Shown here: positions 36,988-46,065 of the stretch, in pieces | How positions within the stretch are numbered: the first letter of the stretch is position 1 | Layout of the letters: every line of letters begins with the position of its first letter | Assembly: GCA_020724265.1 (NCBI GenBank) | Contig: DYHH01000003.1 | Span: 180,682-244,681 of the forward strand | Direction of reading: 5' to 3' | Length of the DNA stretch: 64,000 nt | DNA from: Melioribacter roseus | Lineage (GTDB): Bacteria; Bacteroidota; Ignavibacteria; Ignavibacteriales; Melioribacteraceae | Position numbers and translations under genes: made by a program | The notes under the pieces: generated by a model | The model's input: only the letters and a program-made list of their open reading frames with translations | Database searches by the model: none | What the model was told of the DNA's origin: nothing

Positions 36988-37539
36988 ATGGTAATGAATT
37001 CACTTGGATTAATAGAATTGACAAGCATTGCTGCCGGAATGCAAGCAGCGGATATAATGTTAAAAACTTCGCAAGTTGAATTGGTTTTATCACGCACAAT
37101 TTGTTCGGGCAAGTATATGGTATTAATATGCGGTGAAGTTGCCGAGGTTCAATCTGCAGTTGATAATGCAGCCAGTCAAATTGATTTTGCAGTTATAGAT
37201 ACCTTTGTAATTCCTCATGTTCACCCCGATGTATTTCCTGCATTATCAGGGCATACTCTTGCAACTGAATTAGAATCTTTGGGAATTATTGAATCATTTT
37301 CTGTTGCATCATTAATTGAAGGCGCAGACGCAGCAGTAAAAGCAGCAAAAGTTCAATTGATAGAAATTCGTCTTGCAATGGCGCTCGGAGGTAAAGCTTT
37401 TTGTACACTAACCGGTGAAGTTGCTGCTGTAAGAAGTGCCGTTGATGCCGGCGCTCAAATTATTGCGGATAAAGGTCTTCTTGTAAACAAAGTTGTAATT
37501 CCTCAACCAAGAAAAGAATTGATGAGTGAGATGATATAA
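36988..37539 (+). CDS. tandem-BMC (BMC-T) protein, PduT-like
   Basis: About 183 residues with two bacterial-microcompartment shell domains (about 5-90 and 95-175; LGLIELTSIAAGMQAADIML and IESFSVASLIEGADAAVKAA). The pore loop of the first domain has TICSGKYMVL with C39, the position where PduT binds a central 4Fe-4S cluster through the trimer's cysteines. The start is ATG 36988, with AAAGG seven to eight bases upstream; an upstream in-frame TTG exists. It follows the PduS-like gene by 12 bp, the natural electron-transfer partner. No pentamer, hexamer or enzyme genes of a compartment are visible. Confidence 0.85.
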   Translation: MVMNSLGLIELTSIAAGMQAADIMLKTSQVELVLSRTICSGKYMVLICGEVAEVQSAVDNAASQIDFAVIDTFVIPHVHPDVFPALSGHTLATELESLGIIESFSVASLIEGADAAVKAAKVQLIEIRLAMALGGKAFCTLTGEVAAVRSAVDAGAQIIADKGLLVNKVVIPQPRKELMSEMI

Positions 37540-37548
37540 TGACAGTGC

Positions 37549-37597
37549 AACCTTCAAGGTAAGTGATTGATGATAGCGTTCAGTATCCTTGAAGGTT
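37549..37597. repeat. 11-bp inverted repeat between convergent genes
   Basis: AACCTTCAAGG (37549-37559) and CCTTGAAGGTT (37587-37597) are perfectly complementary, separated by 27 bp, in the gap between the BMC-T gene and the convergent TraB gene. Each arm is itself nearly palindromic (ACCTT-C-AAGGT). The position suggests a bidirectional transcription end, but no T tract follows, so a dispersed repeat is equally possible. Confidence 0.5.
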
Positions 37598-37622
37598 ACT
37601 CGCAACTCAATTAATCAGTCAA

Positions 37623-38810
37623 TCAAAACAAATTCTTCACAATTTCAAACATACCTACATAAGTTCCAATCGCACTTCCTATTCCGGAAAGTAAAAACAC
37701 AAGTAAAATTCTAAGCAGCCTATTTTTCCACCAATTTTTTGCTTTCATTACATCTTCACTAACCGATTGAAACTCTTTTACTTTTGGCGGAACAAGCATC
37801 AATTGAACAAAGGCGGCAACATAACCGGCACCTATCAGAGGTGTAAGACTTGTAAATGGCGCAGCTAAAAATGATACTAGTACAGTTAACGGATGACCAT
37901 AAGCTAATGCAGCACCTAATGCACTTGGAATTCCGTTTGCAAGTATCCAATAAATAGCATTATCTCCCGCTGCTGATGCACCTTTAGTCATTCCTATATA
38001 CAGAATTGCACCGATTATTATTACCGGGATTGCATACCCGATACCTTTTAGAATTGGGGAAACCGGGGGAATAATTTCATACTTTGCAAGGTCTTCTTGC
38101 TTGCCGCTATTTAATTGGTCAACTATCCCGTTTAAGTGACCGGCACCGACAACTGCAATCACTTTGTTACCTATTGATTCTTTTATTTTTTGCGCTAAAT
38201 ATATATCACGTTCATCGATCAATACCGATTTTAGAACCGGCATAACTTTTCCGAGTTCGGTCATCATTTCATTTAATACATCTGTCTTTCGCAGTTCGGT
38301 TAATTTTTCTTCGCTTAATTCTTCTTTTTCAAAAACTCCGGCTAAACCGGCTGTAAGAAATTTTAACTTTTGCCAGAATGACATTGAATTCCAAGCACGG
38401 CGTAAAGTTATTCTTACATCTCTGTCGCATAATTCAATTGGTATATTATTTTCTTTCGCGGTTTTTGCTGCTTCAAGTAATTCGACACCGGGGTTCACAC
38501 CTAATTTTTCACCCAACTTTTTTTGGTAGGATGCCAGAAGAATATTTATCAACAAAGTCGATAACTGTTTTTCTTTTATCACATTTTTTAAGTCAAGTTC
38601 TTCCCATTTCTTTTTATCACTCAAAGACTGATAGCGTTTTTCATCGAGTTCAACGCATACCACATCAGGTTTTTCTTCTTCAATAACTTTTCTTACAAGG
38701 TCTGCCGATTGCTGGGAAATGTGCGCTGTTCCGATAAGAAGATATTCTCTTCCGTTTTGCGTAATTTCAATTACATCACTCCCATATTTTGATTGAACAG
38801 TTTCTTTCAA
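37623..38810 (-). CDS. TraB/PrgY family membrane protein
   Basis: 395 residues: an N-terminal TraB domain (about 1-235) with LIGTAHISQQSADLV and VVCVELDEKRYQSL plus the conserved VVGAGHLNGI, followed by four or five hydrophobic segments (about 250-395). TraB/PrgY proteins have a haem/metallo-EreA-like fold with a GxxH and E motif and, in Enterococcus, limit pheromone signalling; related proteins are widely distributed. The role here is unknown. It is encoded convergent to the BMC-T gene. Confidence 0.85.
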   Translation of the reverse strand: MKETVQSKYGSDVIEITQNGREYLLIGTAHISQQSADLVRKVIEEEKPDVVCVELDEKRYQSLSDKKKWEELDLKNVIKEKQLSTLLINILLASYQKKLGEKLGVNPGVELLEAAKTAKENNIPIELCDRDVRITLRRAWNSMSFWQKLKFLTAGLAGVFEKEELSEEKLTELRKTDVLNEMMTELGKVMPVLKSVLIDERDIYLAQKIKESIGNKVIAVVGAGHLNGIVDQLNSGKQEDLAKYEIIPPVSPILKGIGYAIPVIIIGAILYIGMTKGASAAGDNAIYWILANGIPSALGAALAYGHPLTVLVSFLAAPFTSLTPLIGAGYVAAFVQLMLVPPKVKEFQSVSEDVMKAKNWWKNRLLRILLVFLLSGIGSAIGTYVGMFEIVKNLF

Positions 38811-39005
38811 TTTTTCCTCTGATGTGTTAAAACGAAAAGCAAAACTACTACTTTTTGTTAAGAATATGAAAAGAGGATTGAACTTTCTATTTATTACAGA
38901 GAGTTGTAACCTTTTAATGTAGATTAGAGCTTTTTATTTGATATTGGAAAAGAATCGTTTTTTGGGTACTTTTATCAATTAATATTTGTTCAATTTGGAG
39001 TAGTT

Positions 39006-39242
39006 ATGGGAATTGATTGGGAAAAATTTATCGACAGAACTCTCAACATAACCATGAATGAAAATTACGGAGTTGTTTACGGTGAGAGAAAAGAACAATC
39101 TAATTTTTACGAAATTGTCTTCAAAACCGGGAAACTGCGTGAAGTTTTTGATGACGGGTTGTTACTCGAATCGGTTCGTGATAAAAATCTGGTTATGATT
39201 TTCATGCCTTATTCCTCAATAAAATGTGTTGAGATTTTTTAG
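39006..39242 (+). CDS. small hypothetical protein preceding the T9SS plug gene
   Basis: 78 residues, acidic and aromatic-rich (MGIDWEKFIDRTLNITMNEN, FYEIVFKTGKLREVFDDG), ending IKCVEIF. No known family recognised. Beta-strand-rich in pattern. It begins 195 bp after the TraB gene (nothing found in that gap) and ends 5 bp before the DUF5103 gene, so it is likely co-transcribed with it. Confidence 0.55.
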   Translation: MGIDWEKFIDRTLNITMNENYGVVYGERKEQSNFYEIVFKTGKLREVFDDGLLLESVRDKNLVMIFMPYSSIKCVEIF

Positions 39243-39247
39243 TTAAA

Positions 39248-40456
39248 ATGAAAAGATATTTTGCATTCTTATTTATTATTACCTCTATCCTTGCACAATC
39301 GCTTGAGATAAAAAGTTTACAGGTATACACAATAAACAACAACGAACTTCCGGTAGTTACTCAAAACGAAAAACTTACTATTGAATTCGACATTGCCGCA
39401 TCCTTTGAACCAAATCTAGTAATCAAATTTTATTTTTGTGATAAAAACTGGGTTCCTTACGAAAATATATTTCTAGAAAATCAAAGTTATAATACAGCTT
39501 ACAATCTTTGGTTTGATCATGTACCCGTTGTAAGTGGAAATGTTAGATATCATTTTAAGGATCAGTATCCTAATATAGATGTAACTTTTCCTTTTTCCGG
39601 GAAGTGGAAATTTTTTGTTACCGAATCAAATGATCCGGACCAAGTTTATGCAGAAGGAAGGTTTTATGTCATTAATCCGCAAATTTCAATAAGACATAAA
39701 TTGACAAAGTATCGCTTGAATAGTCAAATTGAACCAATTACAGAGCTGCAGCGTGTTTATGACCTAAGAGTTAGTTTCTCAATCCCTGATACATCCTACC
39801 CAATGGACTTGGATTTTGTAGAAATTATTGAGAACAAAAAAATTGATTACCCGATCAATATTAAAAAAGAGCGTAGAGACAATTTAAGGTATTATGAAAC
39901 AAACGGTGCGAGAAGTTTTACATTTATTGCAAGTGATATCAGACCCGGTAATGAATATCGTCAAGTAAATTTGCGGGATCGTAATAAATATCAACCACCG
40001 GTTACAAATGCCCATTTTGAAGGTTTTGATTACGATAGATTCCAACAGTTTGGGGCGCCGGATTTTAACGGCGGTTTTGAACTTGTTAGATATGATGACA
40101 ATTATGCCGACTATATGCAGGTCGAGTTTGAATTTTCTCCGCAATCAATTATTTCCGATGATTTATTTTTAGTAGGTGCATTTAATGACTGGATAGTTTT
40201 TCCGGAATACAAACTTGAAGCAGATGGAGGAATTTATCGAGTCTCTACCGAGCTCAAGCGCGGAATATATGATTATCAATACGTATCCGGTGAAATTAAA
40301 GGAAATGAAGTTCACAATATTGATTGGTATAACTTAGAAGGAAATTTTTGGGAAACTACTAACAACTACTACATTTTTGTTTATTATAAATCACAAAAAT
40401 ACGGCGGGTATGATCAGATAATCGGTTACCTAAAAATAAATAGCGGAAATCTTTAA
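39248..40456 (+). CDS. type IX secretion system plug protein (DUF5103)
   Basis: 402 residues with a signal peptide (MKRYFAFLFIITSILA, then QSLEIK) and the DUF5103 pattern: a SLEIKSLQVY start, CDKNWVPYENIFLENQSY, TFIASDIRPGNEYRQV and a C-terminal LVGAFNDWIVFPEYKLE, followed by GIYDYQYV. DUF5103 proteins plug the periplasmic face of the SprA translocon when PorV is absent. It is about 15 kb from sprA and porX. Fit to the family is good from memory of conserved positions; no other function competes strongly. Confidence 0.8.
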   Translation: MKRYFAFLFIITSILAQSLEIKSLQVYTINNNELPVVTQNEKLTIEFDIAASFEPNLVIKFYFCDKNWVPYENIFLENQSYNTAYNLWFDHVPVVSGNVRYHFKDQYPNIDVTFPFSGKWKFFVTESNDPDQVYAEGRFYVINPQISIRHKLTKYRLNSQIEPITELQRVYDLRVSFSIPDTSYPMDLDFVEIIENKKIDYPINIKKERRDNLRYYETNGARSFTFIASDIRPGNEYRQVNLRDRNKYQPPVTNAHFEGFDYDRFQQFGAPDFNGGFELVRYDDNYADYMQVEFEFSPQSIISDDLFLVGAFNDWIVFPEYKLEADGGIYRVSTELKRGIYDYQYVSGEIKGNEVHNIDWYNLEGNFWETTNNYYIFVYYKSQKYGGYDQIIGYLKINSGNL

Positions 40457-41445
40457 TGAGTAAATTAAAAGTCGGTGTTATCGGTACGGGGCATCTTGGC
40501 AAGATTCACACAAAATTATTTAACGAAGTTGAAACTGCAGAATTAGTTGGTGTTTATGATATTGATGAATCCAAAGCTGATGCAGTTGCAAAAGAATTTA
40601 ATACAAAAGCTTTTATAAATACTGATGAACTTCTTTCTCAAATTGATGGAGTTTCCATTGTAGCGACAACAAGCGCACATTACGAATTGGTAAAAAAAGC
40701 TTTTGAGAAAAATGTAAATGTACTCGTTGAAAAACCCATCACGGCTACAATTCAAGAAGCTGAAGAAATTGTAAAAATTGCAGACGAAAAAGAATTGATT
40801 TTACAAGTCGGTCATATCGAAAGATTTAACCCGGCGCTTCTCTCATTAGATCAATACAAATTAGACCCGAAATTTATCCAGACAGATAGATTAGCTCAAT
40901 TCAACCCGCGCGGAACAGATGTTGCAGTAGTTCTTGATTTAATGATTCATGATATTGATATAATATTGAGTCTTGTAAAAAGTGATGTAAAAGAAATTAA
41001 AGCCAGCGGTGTACCTGTTGTATCCGGTAATATTGATATTGCTAATGCACGATTGGAATTTGAAAATGGTGCGGTTGCTAACGTTACGGCAAGTCGTATT
41101 TCGCAGAAGAAGATGCGTAAAATGAGAATGTTTCAGCAAAGCGGATATATTGCTTTGGATTTTATTACAGGTGTTGCCGAAGTTTATAGACTGATAGATC
41201 AAAAAGAAATGGATGAAAATCATTTTATTTCTTTTGGCGAAATGGGAGTTGGCGAAAAGAAAAAGTTTGTAGTTTATGATCAACCTGAAATTAAACAAGT
41301 AAATGCTCTTAAGTACGAATTGGAATTATTTATTAATTCTATTAAAAATAAAACTAAACCGGTTGTCAGTGGTGAAGACGGACTAAAAGCATTAAAGGTA
41401 GCAGATGAAATAATTAAGAAAATTGAGGAGTCGCAAATTTCATGA
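40456..41445 (+). CDS. Gfo/Idh/MocA family oxidoreductase
   Basis: 329-residue NAD(P)-dependent sugar dehydrogenase. Seen: KVGVIGTGHLGKIHTKLF (Rossmann, 4-21), VLVEKPITATIQEAEEIV with the EKP motif (about 93-110), and HIERFNPALLSLDQYK; the segment VVLDLMIHDIDIILSL has the H-x-D catalytic neighbourhood. The block resembles dehydrogenases near lipid A or aminosugar genes in Gram-negatives (GnnA-like), which would suit lptD nearby, but the substrate is inference. It overlaps the plug gene by one base and the following lipoprotein by four. Confidence 0.88.
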   Translation: MSKLKVGVIGTGHLGKIHTKLFNEVETAELVGVYDIDESKADAVAKEFNTKAFINTDELLSQIDGVSIVATTSAHYELVKKAFEKNVNVLVEKPITATIQEAEEIVKIADEKELILQVGHIERFNPALLSLDQYKLDPKFIQTDRLAQFNPRGTDVAVVLDLMIHDIDIILSLVKSDVKEIKASGVPVVSGNIDIANARLEFENGAVANVTASRISQKKMRKMRMFQQSGYIALDFITGVAEVYRLIDQKEMDENHFISFGEMGVGEKKKFVVYDQPEIKQVNALKYELELFINSIKNKTKPVVSGEDGLKALKVADEIIKKIEESQIS

Positions 41446-42044
41446 AAAATAAAAAAATATTTTTAATAGCCGCACTAACTTTATTAATTGCATCTTGCGG
41501 AGTTTATGAAACTCTTACAAATTTTGCTAGACTAAATTTCAAAGTGGATTCTTATAATAATTTTAGAGTTGCAGATGTTGCACTTGAAGGAAAAAGTAAG
41601 ATAGCTGATTTTAGTCCGATCGATTATGTAAAATTAACCGGTGCATTTGTAAAAGGTGAATTGCCGTTTAGCTTTTTAATTAATGTAGAAGCCGATAATC
41701 CTAATGACGGTTCGGGTGGTTTTCCTGCAACCGATATTTCTATCGAGTCGTTTCCGTTTAGAGTATTGTTGGATGACAAACAAATATTAGCCGGTAATAT
41801 CGAACAAGCATTTACAGTTCCCGGAGTCGGAGAAAATAGAATTATTCCAATTCGTGTTGATATTGATTTGCTGAAATTTTTCAAAGACAAGAGTTTCGAT
41901 GAACTGACAAATTTTATTTTAGCAGTCGGCGGTAAGGATGGAAGTCGATCAAGAATATCCTTGTTTGCTAAACCTGTATTAGGAACCCCTGTCGGTACGA
42001 TTGATTATCCCGATGAAATAAAAATAAGTCATGAGTTCAATTAG
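41442..42044 (+). CDS. predicted lipoprotein, LEA-like fold
   Basis: 200 residues with a lipoprotein signal (MKNKKIFLIAALTLLIASC; lipobox LIASC, lipidated C19). The mature part resembles the water-stress/LEA type 2-like beta-sandwich seen in periplasmic lipoproteins (ADVALEGKSKI, FLINVEADNPNDG, FRVLLDDKQI...). No enzymatic residues seen. It overlaps the dehydrogenase gene (ATGA) and precedes the ROK gene by 9 bp, so it probably belongs to an envelope-related operon. Function unknown. Confidence 0.7.
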   Translation: MKNKKIFLIAALTLLIASCGVYETLTNFARLNFKVDSYNNFRVADVALEGKSKIADFSPIDYVKLTGAFVKGELPFSFLINVEADNPNDGSGGFPATDISIESFPFRVLLDDKQILAGNIEQAFTVPGVGENRIIPIRVDIDLLKFFKDKSFDELTNFILAVGGKDGSRSRISLFAKPVLGTPVGTIDYPDEIKISHEFN

Positions 42045-42053
42045 AGGATTATT

Positions 42054-43007
42054 ATGAAAACTGATAAATATGCAATTGGTGTTGATCTCGGCGGTACATC
42101 CATAAAGTTTGGATTGGTCAATAACGAAGGCAAAATTAAAAAGAAATTCTCGCTTGATACTCATGCTGAAGAAGGTCCTGATGCGGTAATCAATCAAATA
42201 AAAAAGGGCATTGATGAGTTACTAAAATCAAAACAAAAAATTGTAGGAATTGGAATAGGTACACCCGGTTCGGTTATTCAGAAAAAGGGGACAGTAGAGA
42301 ACCCTCCAAATTTTAAAGGATGGGAAAGTATTCCACTCGGTAGTATTATAAAAAATGAATTCAACAAAAAAGTCTTTGTAGAAAATGATGCAAATGCTGC
42401 GGCAATTGGTGAGATGATTTTTGGTGCTGGCAGAAAGTATGAAAATTTCATAATGGTAACTCTTGGCACAGGTGTAGGCGGTGGAATAATTATTGACGGG
42501 AAGATTTATAGAGGTGAGAGTGGTGCAGCCGGTGAAATCGGTCATCTTTCAATAGAAGAATACGGTAATCAATGCAAGTGTGGTTCAAGAGGTTGTATAG
42601 AAACATACATCGGCAATAATTATCTGATTGAACATGTAAAAAAAGAATTACCTCTGCACAAAAACTCTAAACTGAATGTATTAATCCAAGATGGTGAAAC
42701 ACTTACTCCTAAACTTATTCATGATGCTTATCTTCTAAAAGATTATTATGCGGAAATGATAATTACCGATGCCGCCTTTAAATTAGGTGTGGCTCTTTCT
42801 TCTATTATAAATGTTTTGGATATACCTACTGTAATTATCGGCGGTGGAGTTTCTGGCTTTGGCAAAATCCTTTTCGAAACAGTTGAGAAAACAATTAAAG
42901 AAAGAGTAATGAAACCAAATCGACCAAAGATTGTTGTAAAACCTGCTAAACTGAAAAACGAAGCCGGTATTAAAGGTGCTTCGGCTTTGGTTTTTTACCG
43001 ATCTTAA
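42054..43007 (+). CDS. ROK family sugar kinase/regulator (glucokinase-like)
   Basis: 317 residues of the ROK family. Seen: ATP site YAIGVDLGGTSIKFGLV (about 6-22), VENDANAAAIGEM (catalytic region about 110-122), GTGVGGGIIIDG, the zinc site NQCKCGSRGCIE (about 178-189) and GGGVSGFG near the end. No helix-turn-helix, so a kinase rather than a repressor; glucose or N-acetyl sugar is likely. It lies between the lipoprotein gene and lptD, 22 bp before the latter. Confidence 0.9.
   Translation: MKTDKYAIGVDLGGTSIKFGLVNNEGKIKKKFSLDTHAEEGPDAVINQIKKGIDELLKSKQKIVGIGIGTPGSVIQKKGTVENPPNFKGWESIPLGSIIKNEFNKKVFVENDANAAAIGEMIFGAGRKYENFIMVTLGTGVGGGIIIDGKIYRGESGAAGEIGHLSIEEYGNQCKCGSRGCIETYIGNNYLIEHVKKELPLHKNSKLNVLIQDGETLTPKLIHDAYLLKDYYAEMIITDAAFKLGVALSSIINVLDIPTVIIGGGVSGFGKILFETVEKTIKERVMKPNRPKIVVKPAKLKNEAGIKGASALVFYRS
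42961..42996 (+). terminator. possible terminator at the end of the ROK gene
   Basis: AAGCCG (42961-42966) and CGGCTT (42982-42987) can pair over a 15-nt loop, followed by TGG and six Ts (42991-42996), inside the last codons of the ROK gene. The stem is short and coding constraint could explain it; lptD follows closely. Weak call. Confidence 0.3.
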
Positions 43008-43029
43008 AAAATGAAGAAGAATTTTGCGG

Positions 43030-45615
43030 ATGAATTTGAAGCTATTAATATTTTCGTTTCTATTAGCTGTTTATATTAATTTATCTGCACAAGTTAATAT
43101 AGAAGATACAACTCAATTCGTTTATTCCGACTCACTTTCAATTTTAGATTCAGCTTCAGCAGATACTCTCAAACAAGTTACTCCAAGAACAGATGTTGAC
43201 GATGTAGTAACCGCGATAGCAACAGATTCACTTACATTTGATGTTCGTAATAAAAAAATGAATATCTATGGTAGAGGTGAACTGAAGTATAAACAAACGG
43301 ATCTTAAATCGGGAAAGATTTTTGTCGATTTCCCAACTAATGAATTAGAAGCCTTCGGTATTATTGATACTTCAGATACAACAGGGCAAAAATTAATTCA
43401 AACACCACAACTGACAGAAGCCGGAGATACTTATCAAGGTACTAGTATCAAATACAATTTTAAGACTCAACGAGGATTTATTTCATTAGCAAAAAACGAA
43501 ACCGAAGGTCAAACTTACAGCGGACAAAGAGTAAAAAAAGTTGATAAAGATATTTACTTCATTGAAGACGGAATTTATACAACTTGCGGCGGTGATGAAC
43601 CGGTTACTTATTTTTCGGCAAAAAAAATGAAAGTTATACATAAAGATAAAGTCATCGCACAATGGATATTTATGTATATCGGTGGTGTTCCTGTTCCGGT
43701 ACCGATTCCTTTTGCAGTTTTTCCGGCAGAAAGCGGAAGACGATCGGGTATAATTGCACCAAGTTACGGGCAGATAGGTGACCGGGGTTGGTACTTTAGA
43801 AATTTTGGTTATTTCTTAGCAATTAGTGATTACATGGATTTAGCAGTTACAGGTGATTATTATACACGGGGAGGGTGGGGAACTCGTAGCAGGTTTCGTT
43901 ATGCTAAAAGATACAATTTCAGCGGTAATGTTAATGCAGGTTATTCGGTAATTAAAGCAGGTGATGATTCCGATCCTTCAAGAACCGAACAAATAGATTG
44001 GAATTTGTCCTTATTCCATAATCAACAATTTAATCCTAATACTCGTCTTGATGTTAACCTGCAATTTCAATCATCTACATATCTGACAAACAACAGCGTT
44101 AGTTATAATGATCTTCTTCAAAAAGATATTATTTCTAATGCTACTTTGAATAAGAGATGGGATAACGGAACAAGTATGACCGTTAACTATAGTAGAAGAC
44201 AAAATCTTCAATCCGGTGATATTTACGAAACTCTACCGAATATAAATTACAACGTTCCGGTCATTTATCCTTTTCGTCCAAAATACTCAACCTCCCGCGA
44301 TCAAAATTGGTATGAATTAGTCGGTGTTAATTACTCGGGTCAATTAAAGAATCAGCGCAACAAAGTTGACGGTAATTTGAATATCAGAGGCGGTATTCAA
44401 CATAATGCATCTGTTAAAGCTTCGCCTAAGATTGGTTATTTTAATTTTACTCCTTCTATTAATTACACTGAAAAATGGTATAACAAGAAAATCGAAAAAT
44501 TTCGTGTTCCCGAATTCATTACTGATACAACCGGAGTAGTAACTGATACAACTTATAGTAATGAAGAACGCGATATAAAAGAAATTAATTTTGTACGCAC
44601 ATTTAATTTTTCGCTTTCGGCACAAACAAAAATTTACGGGATGTTTAACATAAACGGACTCGGAGTTGAGGCGCTTCGACATACCATCACACCAACTCTA
44701 AGTTATAATTACCGACCGGATTTCAGTGAAGATAAATACGGTTATTACAGTGAATACATTGATAAGGACGGAAAATTAGTAAGATATGACCAATATCAAA
44801 GTGAAGTTTTTGGAGGAGCCAGCAGAGGTGAACAACAGCAATTAAATTTATCGGTTGGAAATATTTTCGAAATCAAAACAATGAAAGATCCGACCGATAC
44901 AACTTCAAAGCAGCAAAAAATTCAACTGCTTAATTTGAATGCAAGTCTTGGATACAACATAGCAGCAGATAGCTTAAAACTCTCAGATCTAAGACTAAGT
45001 TACAGAACACAAATAGGTGATTTACTTTCTTTCAGTGGTTCATCCGCATATACATTTTATGATTTCCGTGAAGGTACAAAGGTAAATGAATTTTTAGTTG
45101 ATAAAGGTAAAGGTTTGTTAAGAATGACAAATCTTAACTTCTCCATTTCTACAAATTTAAGCGGTGACAAAATTTCCGGCGAAACAAGAAGAAGCGGTTT
45201 CGGAGTTGAAGAATCAAGCGACTACTCTGCGTTTAATAGAACTGATTATATTGGATTGTACGATGAAGTACCTTCGGATTTTTCCATACCTTGGAATCTA
45301 AATCTTAATTATAATTTTAGTTTTAACAAACCTACTCCCGATGCGTCAACAATTCGTTCGACAATTGGTGCGAGTTTGAGTGTTAGCTTAACTCAAGCTT
45401 GGAAACTTACATTCAGAGGAAATTATGATTTCCAGGCTAAAGAAATTTCGGCACCTCAAGTAACTATTTTTCGTGATCTAGACTGCTGGGAAATGAATTT
45501 TACTTGGAACCCGCTTGGCACATGGCGCGGATTTAGATTCGAAATCAGAATGAAAGCTCCTGAACTTAGAGATATCAAAGTAACAAAGAGCAGGGATATT
45601 TTCTCCGGAAGATAA
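43030..45615 (+). CDS. lptD: putative LPS-assembly protein LptD
   Basis: 861-residue outer-membrane protein: signal peptide (MNLKLLIFSFLLAVYINLSA, then Q), an OstA/LptA-like jellyroll (about 65-230: SLTFDVRNKKMNIYGRGELKY, TPQLTEAGDTYQG, TEGQTYSGQRV) and a long strand-rich barrel region ending in SRDIFSGR. The middle block GVPVPVPIPFAVFPAESGRRSGIIAPSYG fits the family's conserved junction. It would insert LPS in the outer leaflet. The ATG at 43030 is preferred over TTG six bases earlier. LptE is not seen nearby. Confidence 0.85.
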   Translation: MNLKLLIFSFLLAVYINLSAQVNIEDTTQFVYSDSLSILDSASADTLKQVTPRTDVDDVVTAIATDSLTFDVRNKKMNIYGRGELKYKQTDLKSGKIFVDFPTNELEAFGIIDTSDTTGQKLIQTPQLTEAGDTYQGTSIKYNFKTQRGFISLAKNETEGQTYSGQRVKKVDKDIYFIEDGIYTTCGGDEPVTYFSAKKMKVIHKDKVIAQWIFMYIGGVPVPVPIPFAVFPAESGRRSGIIAPSYGQIGDRGWYFRNFGYFLAISDYMDLAVTGDYYTRGGWGTRSRFRYAKRYNFSGNVNAGYSVIKAGDDSDPSRTEQIDWNLSLFHNQQFNPNTRLDVNLQFQSSTYLTNNSVSYNDLLQKDIISNATLNKRWDNGTSMTVNYSRRQNLQSGDIYETLPNINYNVPVIYPFRPKYSTSRDQNWYELVGVNYSGQLKNQRNKVDGNLNIRGGIQHNASVKASPKIGYFNFTPSINYTEKWYNKKIEKFRVPEFITDTTGVVTDTTYSNEERDIKEINFVRTFNFSLSAQTKIYGMFNINGLGVEALRHTITPTLSYNYRPDFSEDKYGYYSEYIDKDGKLVRYDQYQSEVFGGASRGEQQQLNLSVGNIFEIKTMKDPTDTTSKQQKIQLLNLNASLGYNIAADSLKLSDLRLSYRTQIGDLLSFSGSSAYTFYDFREGTKVNEFLVDKGKGLLRMTNLNFSISTNLSGDKISGETRRSGFGVEESSDYSAFNRTDYIGLYDEVPSDFSIPWNLNLNYNFSFNKPTPDASTIRSTIGASLSVSLTQAWKLTFRGNYDFQAKEISAPQVTIFRDLDCWEMNFTWNPLGTWRGFRFEIRMKAPELRDIKVTKSRDIFSGR

Positions 45616-46065
45616 ATGCAGCACTATTTAATTGACGGAAATAACTTAATAGGTAAACAGAGTAGTCTAAAATCCTTACAAGAAACCGACCCTCAACAAT
45701 CACGTGAAAAATTAACGTTTATTTTAGACCGCTATTTTGTAAATAGGAAATACAAAGTATCTCTTCATTTTGATGGTTTTGAGAAAGATAAAATTAGAAC
45801 GGCAAAAATGAAAATTGTTTACTCGGATAATAAAACAGCTGATGAAAAAATTCGTCAACAGATTGAGTATGCTAAAAATCCTAAAAAGCTTGTAGTTATA
45901 ACCTCAGATTTTTCTCTAGGTGAATTTGCAAAGAAATGCAGTTGCTCTGTTATCAAATCGGAAGAGTTTCTAAAAAAACTTTCTGATAAAAACGATTCTA
46001 AAAGTGAAAATGAAATTCAAAAAGAAATTGATAACGAGGAGATTAAAAGATTATTTGGAATTTAA
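45616..46065 (+). CDS. NYN-domain (YacP-like) ribonuclease family protein
   Basis: 149 residues. Seen: HYLIDGNNLIGKQSSL with the acidic DGNN motif, and VITSDFSLGEFAKKC with a second acidic/metal site, typical of YacP/NYN nucleases related to PIN domains. The C-terminal tail (about 118-149) is charged. It follows lptD with no gap (stop TAA then ATG at 45616). Bacterial YacP (Rae1) acts on ribosome-associated mRNA; that function is family knowledge only. Confidence 0.8.
   Translation: MQHYLIDGNNLIGKQSSLKSLQETDPQQSREKLTFILDRYFVNRKYKVSLHFDGFEKDKIRTAKMKIVYSDNKTADEKIRQQIEYAKNPKKLVVITSDFSLGEFAKKCSCSVIKSEEFLKKLSDKNDSKSENEIQKEIDNEEIKRLFGI

Noticed and set aside
38811-39005. Hidden gene or regulatory element in the 195-bp gap after the TraB gene
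   Set aside because: No open frame with a start, no palindrome and no convincing promoter were visible.
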